From Bryopsis sp. KO-2023 (Eukaryota; Chlorophyta; Ulvophyceae; Bryopsidales; Bryopsidaceae): a stretch of 64,000 nt of DNA. Below are positions 13,923 through 26,000 of the stretch, piece by piece. The notes under the pieces were generated by a model. That model searched no databases. It was given only the letters and a program-made list of their open reading frames with translations, and was not told the origin of the DNA. The translations under genes were made by a program, and so were the position numbers. Position 1 is the first letter of the stretch; each line of letters opens with the position of its first letter. The stretch covers positions 3,931,001 through 3,995,000 of the forward strand of contig BSYQ01000006.1 in the NCBI GenBank assembly GCA_030272585.1. Direction: 5' to 3'.

Positions 13923-15060
13923 CTTGGGGCTTTGGTCATCCTCGGCCTTCACTTTCGCTTTCTTTGGGGGGCATATCTTCGGACTTTGGTCACCCTCGGA
14001 TTTCACCTCATTCTCAACCCTTGATCTTTTCTTGTTTCTGAGCTCTCGCATTAACAGGCGAGCCCTCGGACAGACATCACACCCATCAAACTGGCAAAAA
14101 AACACAATATCTCGTCAAACTGGCAAAAAAACGCAATATCTCATGAGTGAATCCTCAAAAAAACATGTTGCACCACCGATGAGTCACAGAAACAGGTCAT
14201 GAACGAACCTTATCAAGTTTGGGGGAAAAAAAAAAAATCTCGAAACCTTTCGGGTGGAGAAAACAAAACCCCACAACAACAAAAGACAAACAAATTAAAA
14301 CAAAAAACCTTCCATTGAAACATATCCCTACCTGACAGTGATCGAAGTGATATTTGAGCGCCTTTATCCTTTCGCAATTTGGATCATTACATTTTGCCTT
14401 CGACTTGTGAGTCTTCCACAATCCGTTCGGTTGCGCCGCACATTTCCTCATATGCTTCAGCAAGGCTCTGCCATGCTGGCACAACGTCCCGAATTCCGAA
14501 CACTCCCCCTCCTCCCGGCAGTGGTGGGCATGATCCAACATAACAATCCAACGTATCAGCTCCTGGGTGGCATCATCCTTCTCTTTCAGACATTCCGCTG
14601 TCACCATCCCACCAAACCAATTGTGGGCTGCAGCCATAAGCACAAAAACGCACTTTTTTTTTTCTTTTTTTGGTTACAGTTGAAACATTTCAATCCATTA
14701 ACCCATTCGAATCGAAGCCCCCCGCCATCTCTCTCCCCCATTCTTTTTTCTGTTTTGAAAGCTCGATCGTGAAAAGTGTTTGCTGGGTGGGAAACGAAAA
14801 ACAGCGGGAAAAAAAAAAAAAAAAAGAACTGGCGTCGCTGCTCGCTGGCTGCGTGCTCCCCGCTCGCATGGCGTTACCAAAATTAAACGACAGAAGTACT
14901 AAAAATACGGGGGATGATTTCAGACTAAATGAATTCGTGATCCAGTTTTCTTTTGCGGACAACCAACCTTGGAACGGCTTCGACTTGGGAATCCTGGCCA
15001 GCACGGCTAGATTGGCCAGCCCTTTGTCGAAATCCACCACGCCCGAACCTTCACGTTTTC
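13923..15060 (-). CDS. TAZ-type zinc-finger protein (partial model, three exons)
   Basis: The TAZ domain is the zinc-binding adaptor module of CBP/p300-type co-activators and plant BTB-TAZ proteins; it binds transcription factors. Minus-strand exons: 15060-14968 (tentative), 14627-14332, 14090-13923, with agreeing phases. Exon 2 carries the His/Cys pattern LDHAHHCREEGECSEFGTLC, then KHMRKC, CNDPNCERIKALKYHFDHC, and the finger finishes in exon 3 with FDGCDVCPRARLL. After the finger comes a basic tail with two copies of a DQSPK motif and Lys-rich nuclear-signal-like stretches. No acetyltransferase, BTB or KIX domain is visible in the exons found. The true 5' and 3' ends are not resolved. If the first listed exon is wrong, ATG at 14637 gives an alternative start. 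Function is inferred as nuclear and transcription-related. Confidence 0.72.
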
Positions 15061-15831
15061 CTGCACACAAACACCTCGTCAAGCTTCTTCACGGAACGGG
15101 GGAGCTAGCGTCGAAAAAACCTGCACCGACTCGAAGATCGAACAGGGCTTTCAAGCACAGAGAAAAAGAAAAACCCAATGACGCCCCAAAAACGTCGCTT
15201 CATTCAAACTGGCGGTGGTTGGATAGTGCCAGTCCATTCTCAAACGCAGCTCGATATGAAAACGCAGCGTCGATAGAGCAATTCACGAAACACCCACCGA
15301 TCAGGGCCGCGAAACAACTCCAACCAACTTCGACGATTTTTTTTTTTTCCTATGTGTACCTGATCCGCTCATAACGAGAAAGTCCCCGCTCCTCGCCACC
15401 AGTAACTGTTCAAAACACAAAAACTCTGCTGCTGTTTATCGCCCCGTTTTCATAAATATCCACTCCACACTGAATCTCGACCCACGCTCAGCCAGCAGGC
15501 TACGGTCGAAAACCAGAATGATGATTCGAAGCCCCACGATTTGGACATATGATCGAATTTCGACCCTGCATGTCACATCCCTTGAAAAGCAAACTATTAA
15601 AAACGATGGGATTTTACTTTGGCAGCCCGAGCACAACAGCCCCGAGGAAGTGAAAGCACGTTGCTGGCATCGACAGATTCAATCCCCGATCGAGGACGCG
15701 TTCGTTTCTGGAAAGGTTTTCCTCAGCCGTGCGATTCGCCTCGATGTCAGACATAGGTGAATGCCCAACATTTCAAGGATCGAATCTTGTTGGGGTTGGC
15801 TCGTGCAAGCTTTCATTGGTTTTCCTGCACA
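15061..15831. other. intergenic between TAZ and FTSJ1 genes
   Basis: This spacer is CpG-richer than most and may hold the first exon(s) of the TAZ gene on the minus strand and the promoter of FTSJ1 on the plus strand. Short open frames occur on both strands but none shows a known domain or a secure splice frame. Confidence 0.4.
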
Positions 15832-17237
15832 ATGGGGAAAGCGTCGAAAGACAAGCGAGATATTTACTACCGAAAAGCCAAGGAGGAGGGGTGGCGTGCC
15901 AGAAGTGCTTATAAGCTTCTGCAGATAGATGAGGAGTTCCAACTACTGGAAGGTGGGTCCATTTTCGGGTCAACTCCAGCTCCAGCTCAAAAGTTTCTTT
16001 TTCTGGATTCTTTTCACGACTGTGGATTCGTTGCTCTCGAAAAGGTGTCCAGCGCGTGGTGGATCTCTGTGCAGCACCCGGAAGTTGGAGCCAGGCGAGT
16101 GAGACTTTTGAACCTGACCTGTGAGTGGCCCCTCTTTATTATCACCATCAGCCGACCAGTGTTGCAACCTCCACCAATAGTCATGAATGGGGACCAACCA
16201 GAACCTCCGCAGACCTGCAAAATGAATAGAGGGAAAGCACACCAGCTGGTTTCTTTGTGTGTAGAGTGAGTCCAAATTCTATATCGCGTGCAGCATCCAG
16301 TCAGCTTCCCTGTGTAATCGTGTAAGTTGGTTTTTCAAACGACCGTTAGGTGCTCAGCCGCCGCCTGTACCTTCCAGCCATAAAGTCTGAAGCAGACCAT
16401 GTGCCTAAAATCGTCGCGGTGGATTTACAACCGATGGCTCCGGTCGAAGGTGTGACATTGATTCAAGGTGACATTACCAGTGAAGTGACGGCCATGGAGG
16501 TGATCAAACATTTTGAGGGAGGCCAGGCAGATTTGGTGGTGTCGGATGGTGCCCCCGATGTGACAGGGCTCCATGATCTCGATGAGTACGTCCAGGGGCA
16601 GTTGATTCTTGCAGCCCTCACGATCGTCACTCATGTTCTGAGACCTGGAGGGACGTTCGTTGCGAAAGTGTTCAGAGGGAAAGACATAAGCTTGCTGTAC
16701 TCTCAGGTGTGTCATGGGCACATTTTCTGTCCAAAAACGAATGATTTGCAACTCACAGGCACAGCAAGGTTCTGTGCATGGATGGATACCTTGGTTTGAC
16801 CTCTCAAGCTACGTTTTATTTGTTTTATTGTTTTATTTTTTTTTATTTGATTGGATCTGAGAGATGGATTCGTGTTTCTGCAGTTGAAAACTCTGTTCCC
16901 CGATGTCGTTTGTGCCAAGCCCAAGAGCTCCAGGAATTCGAGCATCGAGTCTTTCGTCGTGTGTCAGAATTTCACCCCCCCTCCAGGATTGAATAACACC
17001 ATTCTTCGAAGCTTGCTGGCTGGAGCGAGTCAGGAATACTCCTTGGGAGGGGAGTCTTTGGCAACTCGTCAACTGGTGCCTTTCATGGCCTGTGGGGATC
17101 TGAGCGGCTGGGATGCTGACAGGAACTATGATTTGGAGGAAGGAAAGGAGATCTTGGACCCAGTTCAGCCGCCGACGGATCCTGCCTACAAGGAGGCGAT
17201 AAAGTTGGAGAAAGGAAAAGCTGGCGTTATCTTTTAG
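15832..17237 (+). CDS. FTSJ1: tRNA 2'-O-ribose methyltransferase FTSJ1/TRM7 (4 exons)
   Basis: TRM7/FTSJ1 methylates the ribose at positions 32 and 34 of the tRNA anticodon loop in the cytosol, using S-adenosylmethionine and partner subunits. Exons: 15832-15952, 16045-16094, 16350-16706, 16884-17237; 293 aa (yeast 310, human 329). The protein opens with [20 protein letters not shown], followed by the SAM-binding motif [13 protein letters not shown]. The catalytic tetrad K-D-K-E is visible as Lys28, Asp123 ([11 protein letters not shown]), Lys163 (GTFVAKVF) and Glu198 (SRNSSIESF), nearly the same spacing as in human FTSJ1. The family signature [19 protein letters not shown] is complete. The donor after exon 2 is GC, not GT: only a cut at CAG|GCGAGT keeps the frame. 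Tyr-rich acidic C-terminal sequence follows the core. Confidence 0.95.
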
Positions 17238-17948
17238 GTGTATAGCCAGCAGTGGTCTGTAGATTTGTTCTTTTTCTTTCTTGGAAGGGGGGGGAGGGGG
17301 GGGGGGCTAAGGAGGATTCGTGGAACCAGGCCTAGATTGGTTTAGATCTAACCGTTAGATGTAGTGGCTTGAGAAATGAAGCATGAAAACAAGGAAGAAA
17401 ACAAGGTCAGGTAGACGTCAGCATTCCACGGAAATACCTACTTTCAAGAAAATATATATCCGGCTATGTCTCACCTTGCCTCCGTTTCTACACGAACACG
17501 TGGCTGGCGGCGGCAAGCCACAGCAACCTCGCCTTTCTTCAAAACTGTCTCTGAGGGGGTTGCAACGCAAACGATCAAATTCCACCCACCCAGAAGCGAA
17601 CAGCCAAGCCAAACGAGTGGCGTCACTGACAAAACTCCAAAAGCACTATGCACGCGATATGTATGTGGGTCGATTCGCTCTTTTCCAAGATATTTCCTCC
17701 ATCCATGTTTATGGAAATCTTCCCTCGTCACGTTTTCCTACCCTACCACCTCCTCCCTCACCACTGTTCCAGTGGTATTTCTCTTTCCCCCTCTCCTCTT
17801 CAATTTCGCTTTCCCTGCGGTTCGGGACGCCGTTCTCGCACTTTGATATCGACGTCTGCCATTCCGTGACGACTTGACGCAATGACGACTTGGGTGGCAC
17901 AGTACTTATATTTAGAGCTCGGTTTTCTTCGTAACAGAGATTTTTCGG
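17238..17948. promoter_or_regulatory. spacer with FTSJ1 3' end and kinase promoter
   Basis: This 0.7-kb spacer has a G-run near 17286-17305 close to the FTSJ1 stop. Just upstream of the kinase start (17855-17900) lie three TGACG motifs and, near 17906, a TATATTTA box. I infer a promoter in the last 150 bases. No other gene is seen. Confidence 0.4.
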
Positions 17949-20029
17949 ATGGCCACCAACGGGAAGCCACCCTTACGAGGCTCCTCCGCTTTCATCGAGT
18001 TCGAGCGCCTGTTCAAGGACCACCTGCTGCCCAACGAAAGCCTTTCATGGCAGAAGATCATAGGGAAGGGTGCCTTCGCTGTCGTGTCGAAATGCTCGCT
18101 CGAGATCGCGCAGGAAGACGGATCTACGAAATCCGTGCCCGTCGCCGTTAAACAACTACGTCCGGAAGTTTTTCGAGAGGAGGACCACGACGTCAAGACG
18201 TTTTTCGGGGAAACGCAGCTGTTGCGCAAACTGAAGCACCCCAGCATCGTCAGCTTCATCGGGGTGGTGTCGCACAAAGACAACAACCAGTGCTCGATTG
18301 GCGTCGTGCAGGAGTACATGAATCAGGGCAGTCTGAACGCTCTGCTGGTGAAACAATGCAAGTCTCGGAGGAAGGAGCTCTACCAGGAGCGCGACGGCTT
18401 GAGGTGGATGTTACAGATCGCCAGGGGGTTGGAGTACCTCCACAAGCTGAAAGACGGCTCCGTCGCCGTAATACACAGAGACCTCAAACCCCATAACATC
18501 CTGCTCCACGAGGAAGAGGGCGGCGAGGTCGTCGCCAAGCTCGCGGACTTCGGGCTGAGCGCTCTGGTCAGGAAGCAGAGATTGTCGTTCATGGGTAAAC
18601 ACAGCAACGGGCCCATGCTGACGGATTCCACCGAAGTGTTGGGCAGTTGGGGGGTTGACGACTCCTCGCGGTCGTCAGCTGGTCGACAGAAGAGCTTGAG
18701 CACCAGAGTATCCTTGCTGACGAGTAATTTGGTTACGCGATTCAGCGTGGTTTCGGATCTCTTTCGCAGTTCCAGCTCCAGCACCCCAACGAAGATGGGC
18801 AATGTCAAGGTGTGCTTTCGACCCTGTCTTAATCCCCACCATTTTTTTTAATTTATTTTTGACGAGACGGATTTCGACTGGTGCAAAGCAGGTTGAATTC
18901 AAATTGTGGAAATTTTGATGGGTCTACAACACCGAATGCCATATCATCAACCCCCCCCCCCCCCACCCCCCCCCCGGGGAATAAAATGTAAATAAAATAT
19001 AAATAAAAAGACAATTGAAAAAAAAATAGAATAGGAACATATAATATTTTAAAATATTTCTCCTGTTGCACAAAAAAAGAGATTACCACTGAGAATACCT
19101 CAATGTGTCTGTATTGGCGTAGACACTTTTTTTTTTCAACTTGAGAAAGCTGTCGAAGTTTTGCTGGGAAAATTTCAGGGAAACACGCTCGAGATAATGC
19201 TTATGCTGTTTTTATTGGCACCCCATACCTCAACAGAAATCAAGAAATTGACAGATTGAAATCTACAGCAAGTCTTGCTTGACTAGACGAAACAGAAACT
19301 GTGTATGTATGCCTTTGCTTGCACCTGTCCGTCAAAATTGTAAAATAAAAAATATATTATTTTCTTGTGATATTACGCATTATTATCTTTCTTCTTTCCT
19401 GGGGGAAGAAAATGATAGAAATCTTTTTCACAAAACGCTTGTTCGATTCTTAAAAAAACACCGACCGAAATTCCAGGGCAATCTAATAACCAGAGACGGT
19501 GTGTATATGTGTGTCGCTGCTTTTTTCTTGTATTTTTAAAAAACTTTTTTTTTTTTTTCAAATTCAAATTCAGAGTACATTGAGGGAAGACACTTTGCAC
19601 AATCTGTCCGGTCGAACTGGCTCATTGATGTATATGCCCCCCGAAGTGATTCGAGGAGAAAAATACAACGAAAGTGCCGATGTCTTCTCCTTTATCATGG
19701 TCCTATTCGAGGTGCTCAACAAATACAAAAACATCTACCGTTGCACCAAGCCGGGTGGAAATGCTTGCCAAGACGTGGAAAGATGGGCTGTGGCCGTAAG
19801 CAATGGTTATCGGCCCGAGCTGAACGAGGACTGGCCAGCGGAGCTGAAAAATTTGATCATGGATGGATGGTCGGCCAATGCAATGCATCGGCCCTCCATG
19901 TCTGACGTGGTGAGAGAACTGGAATCGCTGTTGGAAAAGGGGGCGTTTTTGGAGCCCCCTCCGTTTCCTGAACACCATATCCAGGGGATAGAGGTGAAAG
20001 GAAAACGCCATCGGCTGTGCTGTTTCTAA
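17949..20029 (+). CDS. TKL-like serine/threonine protein kinase with activation-loop insert
   Basis: This is a soluble protein kinase with no signal peptide or membrane segment. Exons 17949-18809 and 19574-20029, phase 0, encode 438 aa. Motifs: glycine loop IGKGAFAVVSK (38-48), ATP lysine in VAVKQL (Lys68), catalytic loop VIHRDLKPHNILL (174-186), KLADFGLS (197-204), GSLMYMPPEV (303-312), then SADVFSFIMVLFEVL and RPSMSDVVRELESLL near the end. All catalytic residues are present, so it should be active. Between DFG and the PPE motif lie about 110 residues where 25-30 are usual. The extra ~80 are Ser-rich and end at the exon junction. The protein closes with a basic KGKRHRLCCF tail that could be lipid-modified. 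It belongs near the tyrosine-kinase-like group; substrate unknown. Retention of the intron would truncate the enzyme before PPE. Confidence 0.88.
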
Positions 20030-22693
20030 GGAAAACGAATTGAGTTTCATTAATTTGGGTTGGGGCGGGGGGGGGGGGGCAGGCGGTTATGGTTATCGAA
20101 CGAGAAATGGTAGGCCCATCTGGAAGTGGCGCTTTTGAAAAAAAAGAAAACGACCTTGAAAGATGAAAAAAAAGAAAAAGAACACGTAAAAACAAAAAGA
20201 AGAGGCTTTTTTTTAGGTGCAAGAAGCAAGAGTAAAGGGAAAAGACACAAAATTGAAGTACCGCCAATTATTAGCTGTGATGCTGGTGGAAACAGGAATT
20301 TGAAATCATAAAAAAAATCAAAGCAAAATCGGGGGCCTGGGGTGGACTGACATTACTCGATTAGCACGTAATAGTGGTGTTGTTTTTTTGTGGGATTAAT
20401 TTTAGACGCAAAAAAAATAAGGCTTCATGGCAGCACTGCGAATTCTGGCATTCAGCTGTATCATAGCACAACGAAACAAAAAAAAACAAAAATCTCGCAC
20501 CATCCTTGGTTGGTTTTTTCTTCTGGAGGAGGGCTGGGGCAGGCTTAGGGAAGAATTTTGTGAAGACATTATTTCTTTGTTTAGTTTCTGTTTCTGTTTT
20601 TTTTTTTTTTTCTTCCTTACGCTTCTTAAGGGATTGTGGGGTGTAGGAAATTAGAGCGAGACGGTAGTTCAAGCATTTTTGATATTGATTAGACGTTTTG
20701 CCTTTTCTTTTCTTTTTTTTTCTGTTGTTTTTTTTTTGTTTGTTTCTGTTTTGTTTCGTTTTGACCCCCCCCGGGTTGTGGAGGATAATTTGGGGTGGAT
20801 TTTTTTTTTCTATTTCTTTTTCTTTTTCTGTGATTGGGAACGACTGGGATTAACTTTTGTACTATTTCCTTTAATCTTTCTTTTATCGGGTTTTTTTAAC
20901 TTCATCTCTGTTTTCGTTCTTTTTTTCTCGATGTCCTTAGTAAATTTGTCCCAAGAGGTGGTTTCTTTCAACATGATGAAAAAATTAACCCACAAAGTGA
21001 ACCCACTGGTGTGCTGCAGGATGGAAAAAAAAATTTCAAAGCGAATAAGAACAATTCTTTGCGCTCCGATCGTAGAATCTTAGATTTTTTTCAGATTCTT
21101 TCTTCGACCGAGATAGTACTTTAGGAAGAATAACGACACATAGGAGTCGCCTACATACGGCAAATTGTGTGGGGGCACATTTCTGGTTATAATGTTGATG
21201 CACAAAAACCGCTTAAATCACTTCGTTCTGGATGGCCTTCAAGTTCTTAGGGCAGGTTGGGCAATTTTGCCTAATGTAAACATTCATATATATATATATA
21301 TATACATCCCTTAATCTAGATAAATCTCAAGGCAAGGCTCGAGGGGGTCTGGGATGAAAATGTTACTGGTCTGTTTGCCCAAGCAGTCGGCTCAGTTTGG
21401 TTTCTTGAGGGTGTCTGTCAACTTCAATTTTCTGGTTCCAGCTATTTGAACAATCAAGTTTTGGACTAACTTTTTGTACCAGAAATTAAACAAACGATTT
21501 CCACTGCAAGTGTTTTTCTTAATTTATATCAACTCAATGCAGTGGGGAAAAAACTATGCTATTTTGTTGGGTCTTTTTTTCCTTTCCGAACCGGTTACAA
21601 GAGAAAAGATTTACATCGCTGTCTACCTGAGAACCATCCATAATTTTTTCGTTTTTTCGTTGTTTTTTTTTTACATAGGACAGCCAACCACCGAAACGAA
21701 TTTCCAAGAAAAAAAAAAAAATTGTTTCTTGCACCCCCCACCCCACCCCCCCACACACACATTTTTTTCTCCTCTTCTTTTTCTCCTACCCCCAACGAAA
21801 CCATCTTTTTTGCCGTCAGCCATTCCCAAACACACAAAGACATTTCTCCGAAACGAGCACACGCAGAATCCACCAAGTCGAGCAAACCGCGCATGCGAAA
21901 ATTATCAATCTAATAAGAAAAGGCAAAAAAAAAAAGAAAAAAAAAAGAGTGAGTTCCATATCAAAAACCCAAAAATTCCAACCTGCCTTCTATTCACGCT
22001 GCCTTTTTTTTTTTGCACCCTTGAGAATTTTTTTTTTAATCTTTTTTTTTCTGCTTTTGTTGTTTTCCCTGCTCTTTTTATACACACCATTACTAACACC
22101 AGAAGTTTTTTTTCTTCTTCCATCCACACTAGTTACAAGGGGTTTTCGGTTTTTTTTCCCCAGCCGCCTCCCCCCCCTCCTTTTTTAACCTTTCTTTTCA
22201 CCTCGAATCAATCAATTATCAATTATCGTACACACCGAAGTTTCACTTTTTTTTTACCCCACCATGAAAAAAAAACCCTCTGTTTTTTTTGTGTTTTTTT
22301 TTCCTGTTCCCACCCATCACGATCATTACACCATCGCATTCCGTTTTTAGCAATTCCAAAAAAAAGATAAAAGAAAAAAAACGAGAAGACCCCCAAAAAC
22401 ACCCTTGATACATACAAGAAAACCTACCACCCAATAAGAAACATTCAGCAAAAGAAAAACTCGTTCACCACATTTTTTACCACATTTTCTCTTTTTTTTC
22501 AACTCCATCCTCCCCGACCATTCCAGCCACCCTCCAAATACAAAAACGAAACAAAAGCCATGTAAAAGCTGCAAAACATCATTAATAATACATTTTCCTT
22601 TCCTGCAAATTAGCTTTCAGTAAATTTCTCATCATCAACCACCCATACTTAAGGGAAAAAAAAAAGACCACTTCCACTCCGTAACAGAGCCCC
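20030..22693. other. intergenic, homopolymer-rich
   Basis: This interval separates the convergent kinase and F-box genes, so it should hold both 3' ends. It is built of T-runs, A-runs and CT-rich stretches, a G-run at about 20066-20080 and a TA repeat at 21290-21304. The long open frame across 21474-22370 encodes only Phe/Ser/Pro/Lys low-complexity sequence and is not taken as a gene. Confidence 0.5.
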
Positions 22694-22993
22694 TCAAATT
22701 TCCAGAACAAATGAAATATTGCCGGCGGTGGCATACAATCGATCGAGGAAATTTCCCTCCGCTTTAGATATTTGTTCACAGCCTTTGGCAATCAACCTGG
22801 TCAAAGACGAATTGGCTTCAGCGATTTTCGAGACGCCCTCCGGCAGGATGGCAGTACAGTTTGATATATCCACCAGCTCCAGCTTGGGGCAGCGGCTGAT
22901 GCTTATCAGACTGAATTTCGTCACCGGAAGGTTCGCCATGTTCAGCTCCCTCAACAGTGGAAGCCGTTTCAAGTGCCCAATGCCTGAAAAAAG

Positions 22994-23031
<38 letters not shown>

Positions 23032-26000
23032 GTATAAATATATGTATATATATGTAGGATTGAGGAATGGACATTGGTGATTATACAATTGGAATAGAGT
23101 CTGGAGCCAATCTATAACACATTTCCGTGAACGGGCTGCACTCGGACCTTTTTGGCTTTGTGGAAAACAATTTCAATTTCAAATAAATATAAATATAAAA
23201 AATCGCACCCCACCGAAAGACCCCCTCCCCCCTTTTGCAAATGTGAACAGTCGACAATATCTGCAGTTTCTTCTCAAGTGAAAGCTTTGGTGATATCCAG
23301 GTTCCATGTCCTAATCGACTGTGCATGCGCACGCGCGTGTGTGTGTCTGTTCCTACCTTCATCATTGAGCTCCCTGCAATCCGAAACGTCCAATTTTACG
23401 AGTTTCTCCAAATTGGCCACTTGGAGGAGAGAATCATTCTTGACATTGACGCATGCAGAAACTGCCAGTTCTTCCAAATCCGGAACAGATCTCGATAACT
23501 TCGACAGAAACTCCAGGCCGACTCCATCACACCTTTAATATCGAAGCAGTACGTACAAAAATAAGTCAGTTTTTTATACTCATGATCCGAAAACTGACCA
23601 AAAAAAAACATACTAGCCGAGTGCTCCGAATGAAGCTGCAGGGAAACTTTTATCGGGTCATCAAAAAGTCCCTCAGTTCCACCCAATCATCAAGTAAAAG
23701 CATAAGGGGTTTTGAATGTTCCGAAAAAAGCTGGTTGACTTTCAGGAAGCAATATCTCCTAAGTGCTTTCAGGAGCTCTTGACAGTTTTGGGCCGTTGAT
23801 ATCCAAATTCAATGCCTTTAAAACCTTTGAATCAATCAAGGAAAAATCCTTCATCTTTCAAAATTGAAAGATATACCAAAATCGGCTACTCCATTCGCTC
23901 CGATTTGCTACAGGAACAGATAAGCAGATAAGCAGATAAGCAATTGTTTTTTTTTTTTTTTTTTTTTTTTGGGGGGGGGGGGGGGGGCTTTTTTTTTTTT
24001 GACCCAAGCAAATATTTACCGAGGAAGCGAGAGCGAACGCAGGCTGTCACACTCTGCCAAGAAGCTAACATCCTGGGCAACCACAGATGCCCTCGCAGGG
24101 TCCAATTTCAAAGCAGAGAATCCCTTCAAGGCTCCCCATTTACTCAGCTCCCCCATGCACTCGCTCTTGACCAGGCCCCCCTCGAAAACGAACGATCCAA
24201 CAGCCGTCAACGGTTTCAAGCTCCTCACGACTTCTCCCAGAGTGACCGTCGAAGCACCTCTCACAATGATGCCCTCCAAACCTTTGGCCACCCGTTCCTC
24301 GGCAAAAACGTCTAAAACTGGACCGGGGGTCACCCCGATCGATTTCAGAGATTTGATTCTGGCTGCCGATTTCATGCCTTCGGGGGTGACCCCGCTGCAA
24401 TCGTACAAGCGGAGAGTGGAGAGCAACGCTGTATCGTTAGTGAAGGACTCCAGGGTGCTCAAAGTCAGACCTGAGTTTCCGCTCACGTCCAGTTCAGTGA
24501 GATTTCCCAAGTCACGCCCCTGAACCACACAGCCAAACACACTGTTCAATTTTACCCCCCAAAGTCGAAAGCAAAACGATGGGAGTTCTCAAAACGCCAC
24601 CAGCGTTGCAGGGAGAAGGTTAATGGAAGCAAAAATATCGAGACTCGTTTTTTCAACAATTTTTTCGCCAGCTTCCTTTTGAGCCAAAAAAAAAAATGAA
24701 GGGCGAAAACATAAACTTGATTTTCCTTCCTTTCAGTTTCATAGAAAACTGAGATAAACAAGGTTTGTGCAATCTTTTTAAATCATCTATAAAAAGAAAG
24801 GGAAGAAAGGGAGGCAGTTGGCTGCATTGATGGGCGAGATACGCACCATTTGCTTGATGCTCTCATCCGTGAGCTGGGAGCAAAAGCTAACATCAAGGTA
24901 TTCTAGGCCATGCAGTCCCTCGCAGATTCCTTCCATTCCTGAAGATGAGGAAATAAGAAAAATTGTAGGAGACAATGGGGAGAACCACAAAATAAAAAAA
25001 TCTGTATGTTTTATTTTTAAATAAACTCTTTGCTTCCCCCCCCCCTCCAAAAATGAAAGAAAAAAGAATCACACACACACACACAAAATCAATCAATCAA
25101 TCAAAATGAAAATAACTCCGAAAACTAATCTACAACTGAAACTTCAACCCCACCACAATATCACCCCCAGTTTCCATCGAACTCGTATAGAACATCTCAT
25201 TCGTTTCTTTATGATTTTAACTATTACTTACTCCGTCCGGGAATAACTGTCCACTTTAGTTTGGGGTAACAGTTCACGCGTGAAACGTCCAATTGATGTG
25301 AAATTTTGTGGGCAGCATCTCTGATACACGTAGATGAAGCCCACAAAATTCTAGATTCGTTGGTGTACAGGCTGCGATGCAGTGACTCCGAAACCAGAAA
25401 CGAAGCAAAACCCCCATTTTCACCTTCCTGTGAACGTTTTGACACGTCAAACGTTCATTGTTTGCCACAAACTTTTGTGAACACATTCTTTAGATGTTCT
25501 GTGGCGAGCTCAAAAAATTTCGTCGCAATTGAACCAGTGAGTAAAGCATGATGTCGTCGCTCATTAATCGTGACGACTATAAAACCGAGGGAAAGTCGAC
25601 CTCTAAAACCGAAAATAGCAGCGCAATGCGCGAACTCCACCTCGACCTCGCAAACGTCGGAAACGGAACTCAAGATACCTTTTCGCGCCAGTTCGCTCGA
25701 AAATAGGAGCGGAAGTCACCAAGCTGCCTAGAAAATGGGACTTTGATACGAAATGCCAAGCCCATTACATGAGAGGCCAGGTGGAATTTTTAGAGCAAAT
25801 TTTGGGGATACACTATAAGAAGTGCATATTGTTGCTTGATAACAGTATCTTACAATTTTGGGCTAATTTGGTATGCAAAAAATAAAAGTCGTCGAAGTGA
25901 AAATGGGGGTTTTGCTTCGTTTCTGGTTTCGGAGTCACTGCATCGCAGCCTGTACACCAATGAATCTAGAATTTTGTGGGCTTCATCTACGTGTATCAGA

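Noticed and set aside
14670..15374. A 234-codon plus-strand open frame
   Set aside because: It overlaps a likely minus-strand exon of the TAZ gene, starts in a T-run and has no recognisable domain.
21474..22370. A 298-codon plus-strand open frame
   Set aside because: The translation is Phe/Ser/Pro/Lys low complexity from CT-rich DNA, and the frame lies between two convergent 3' ends.
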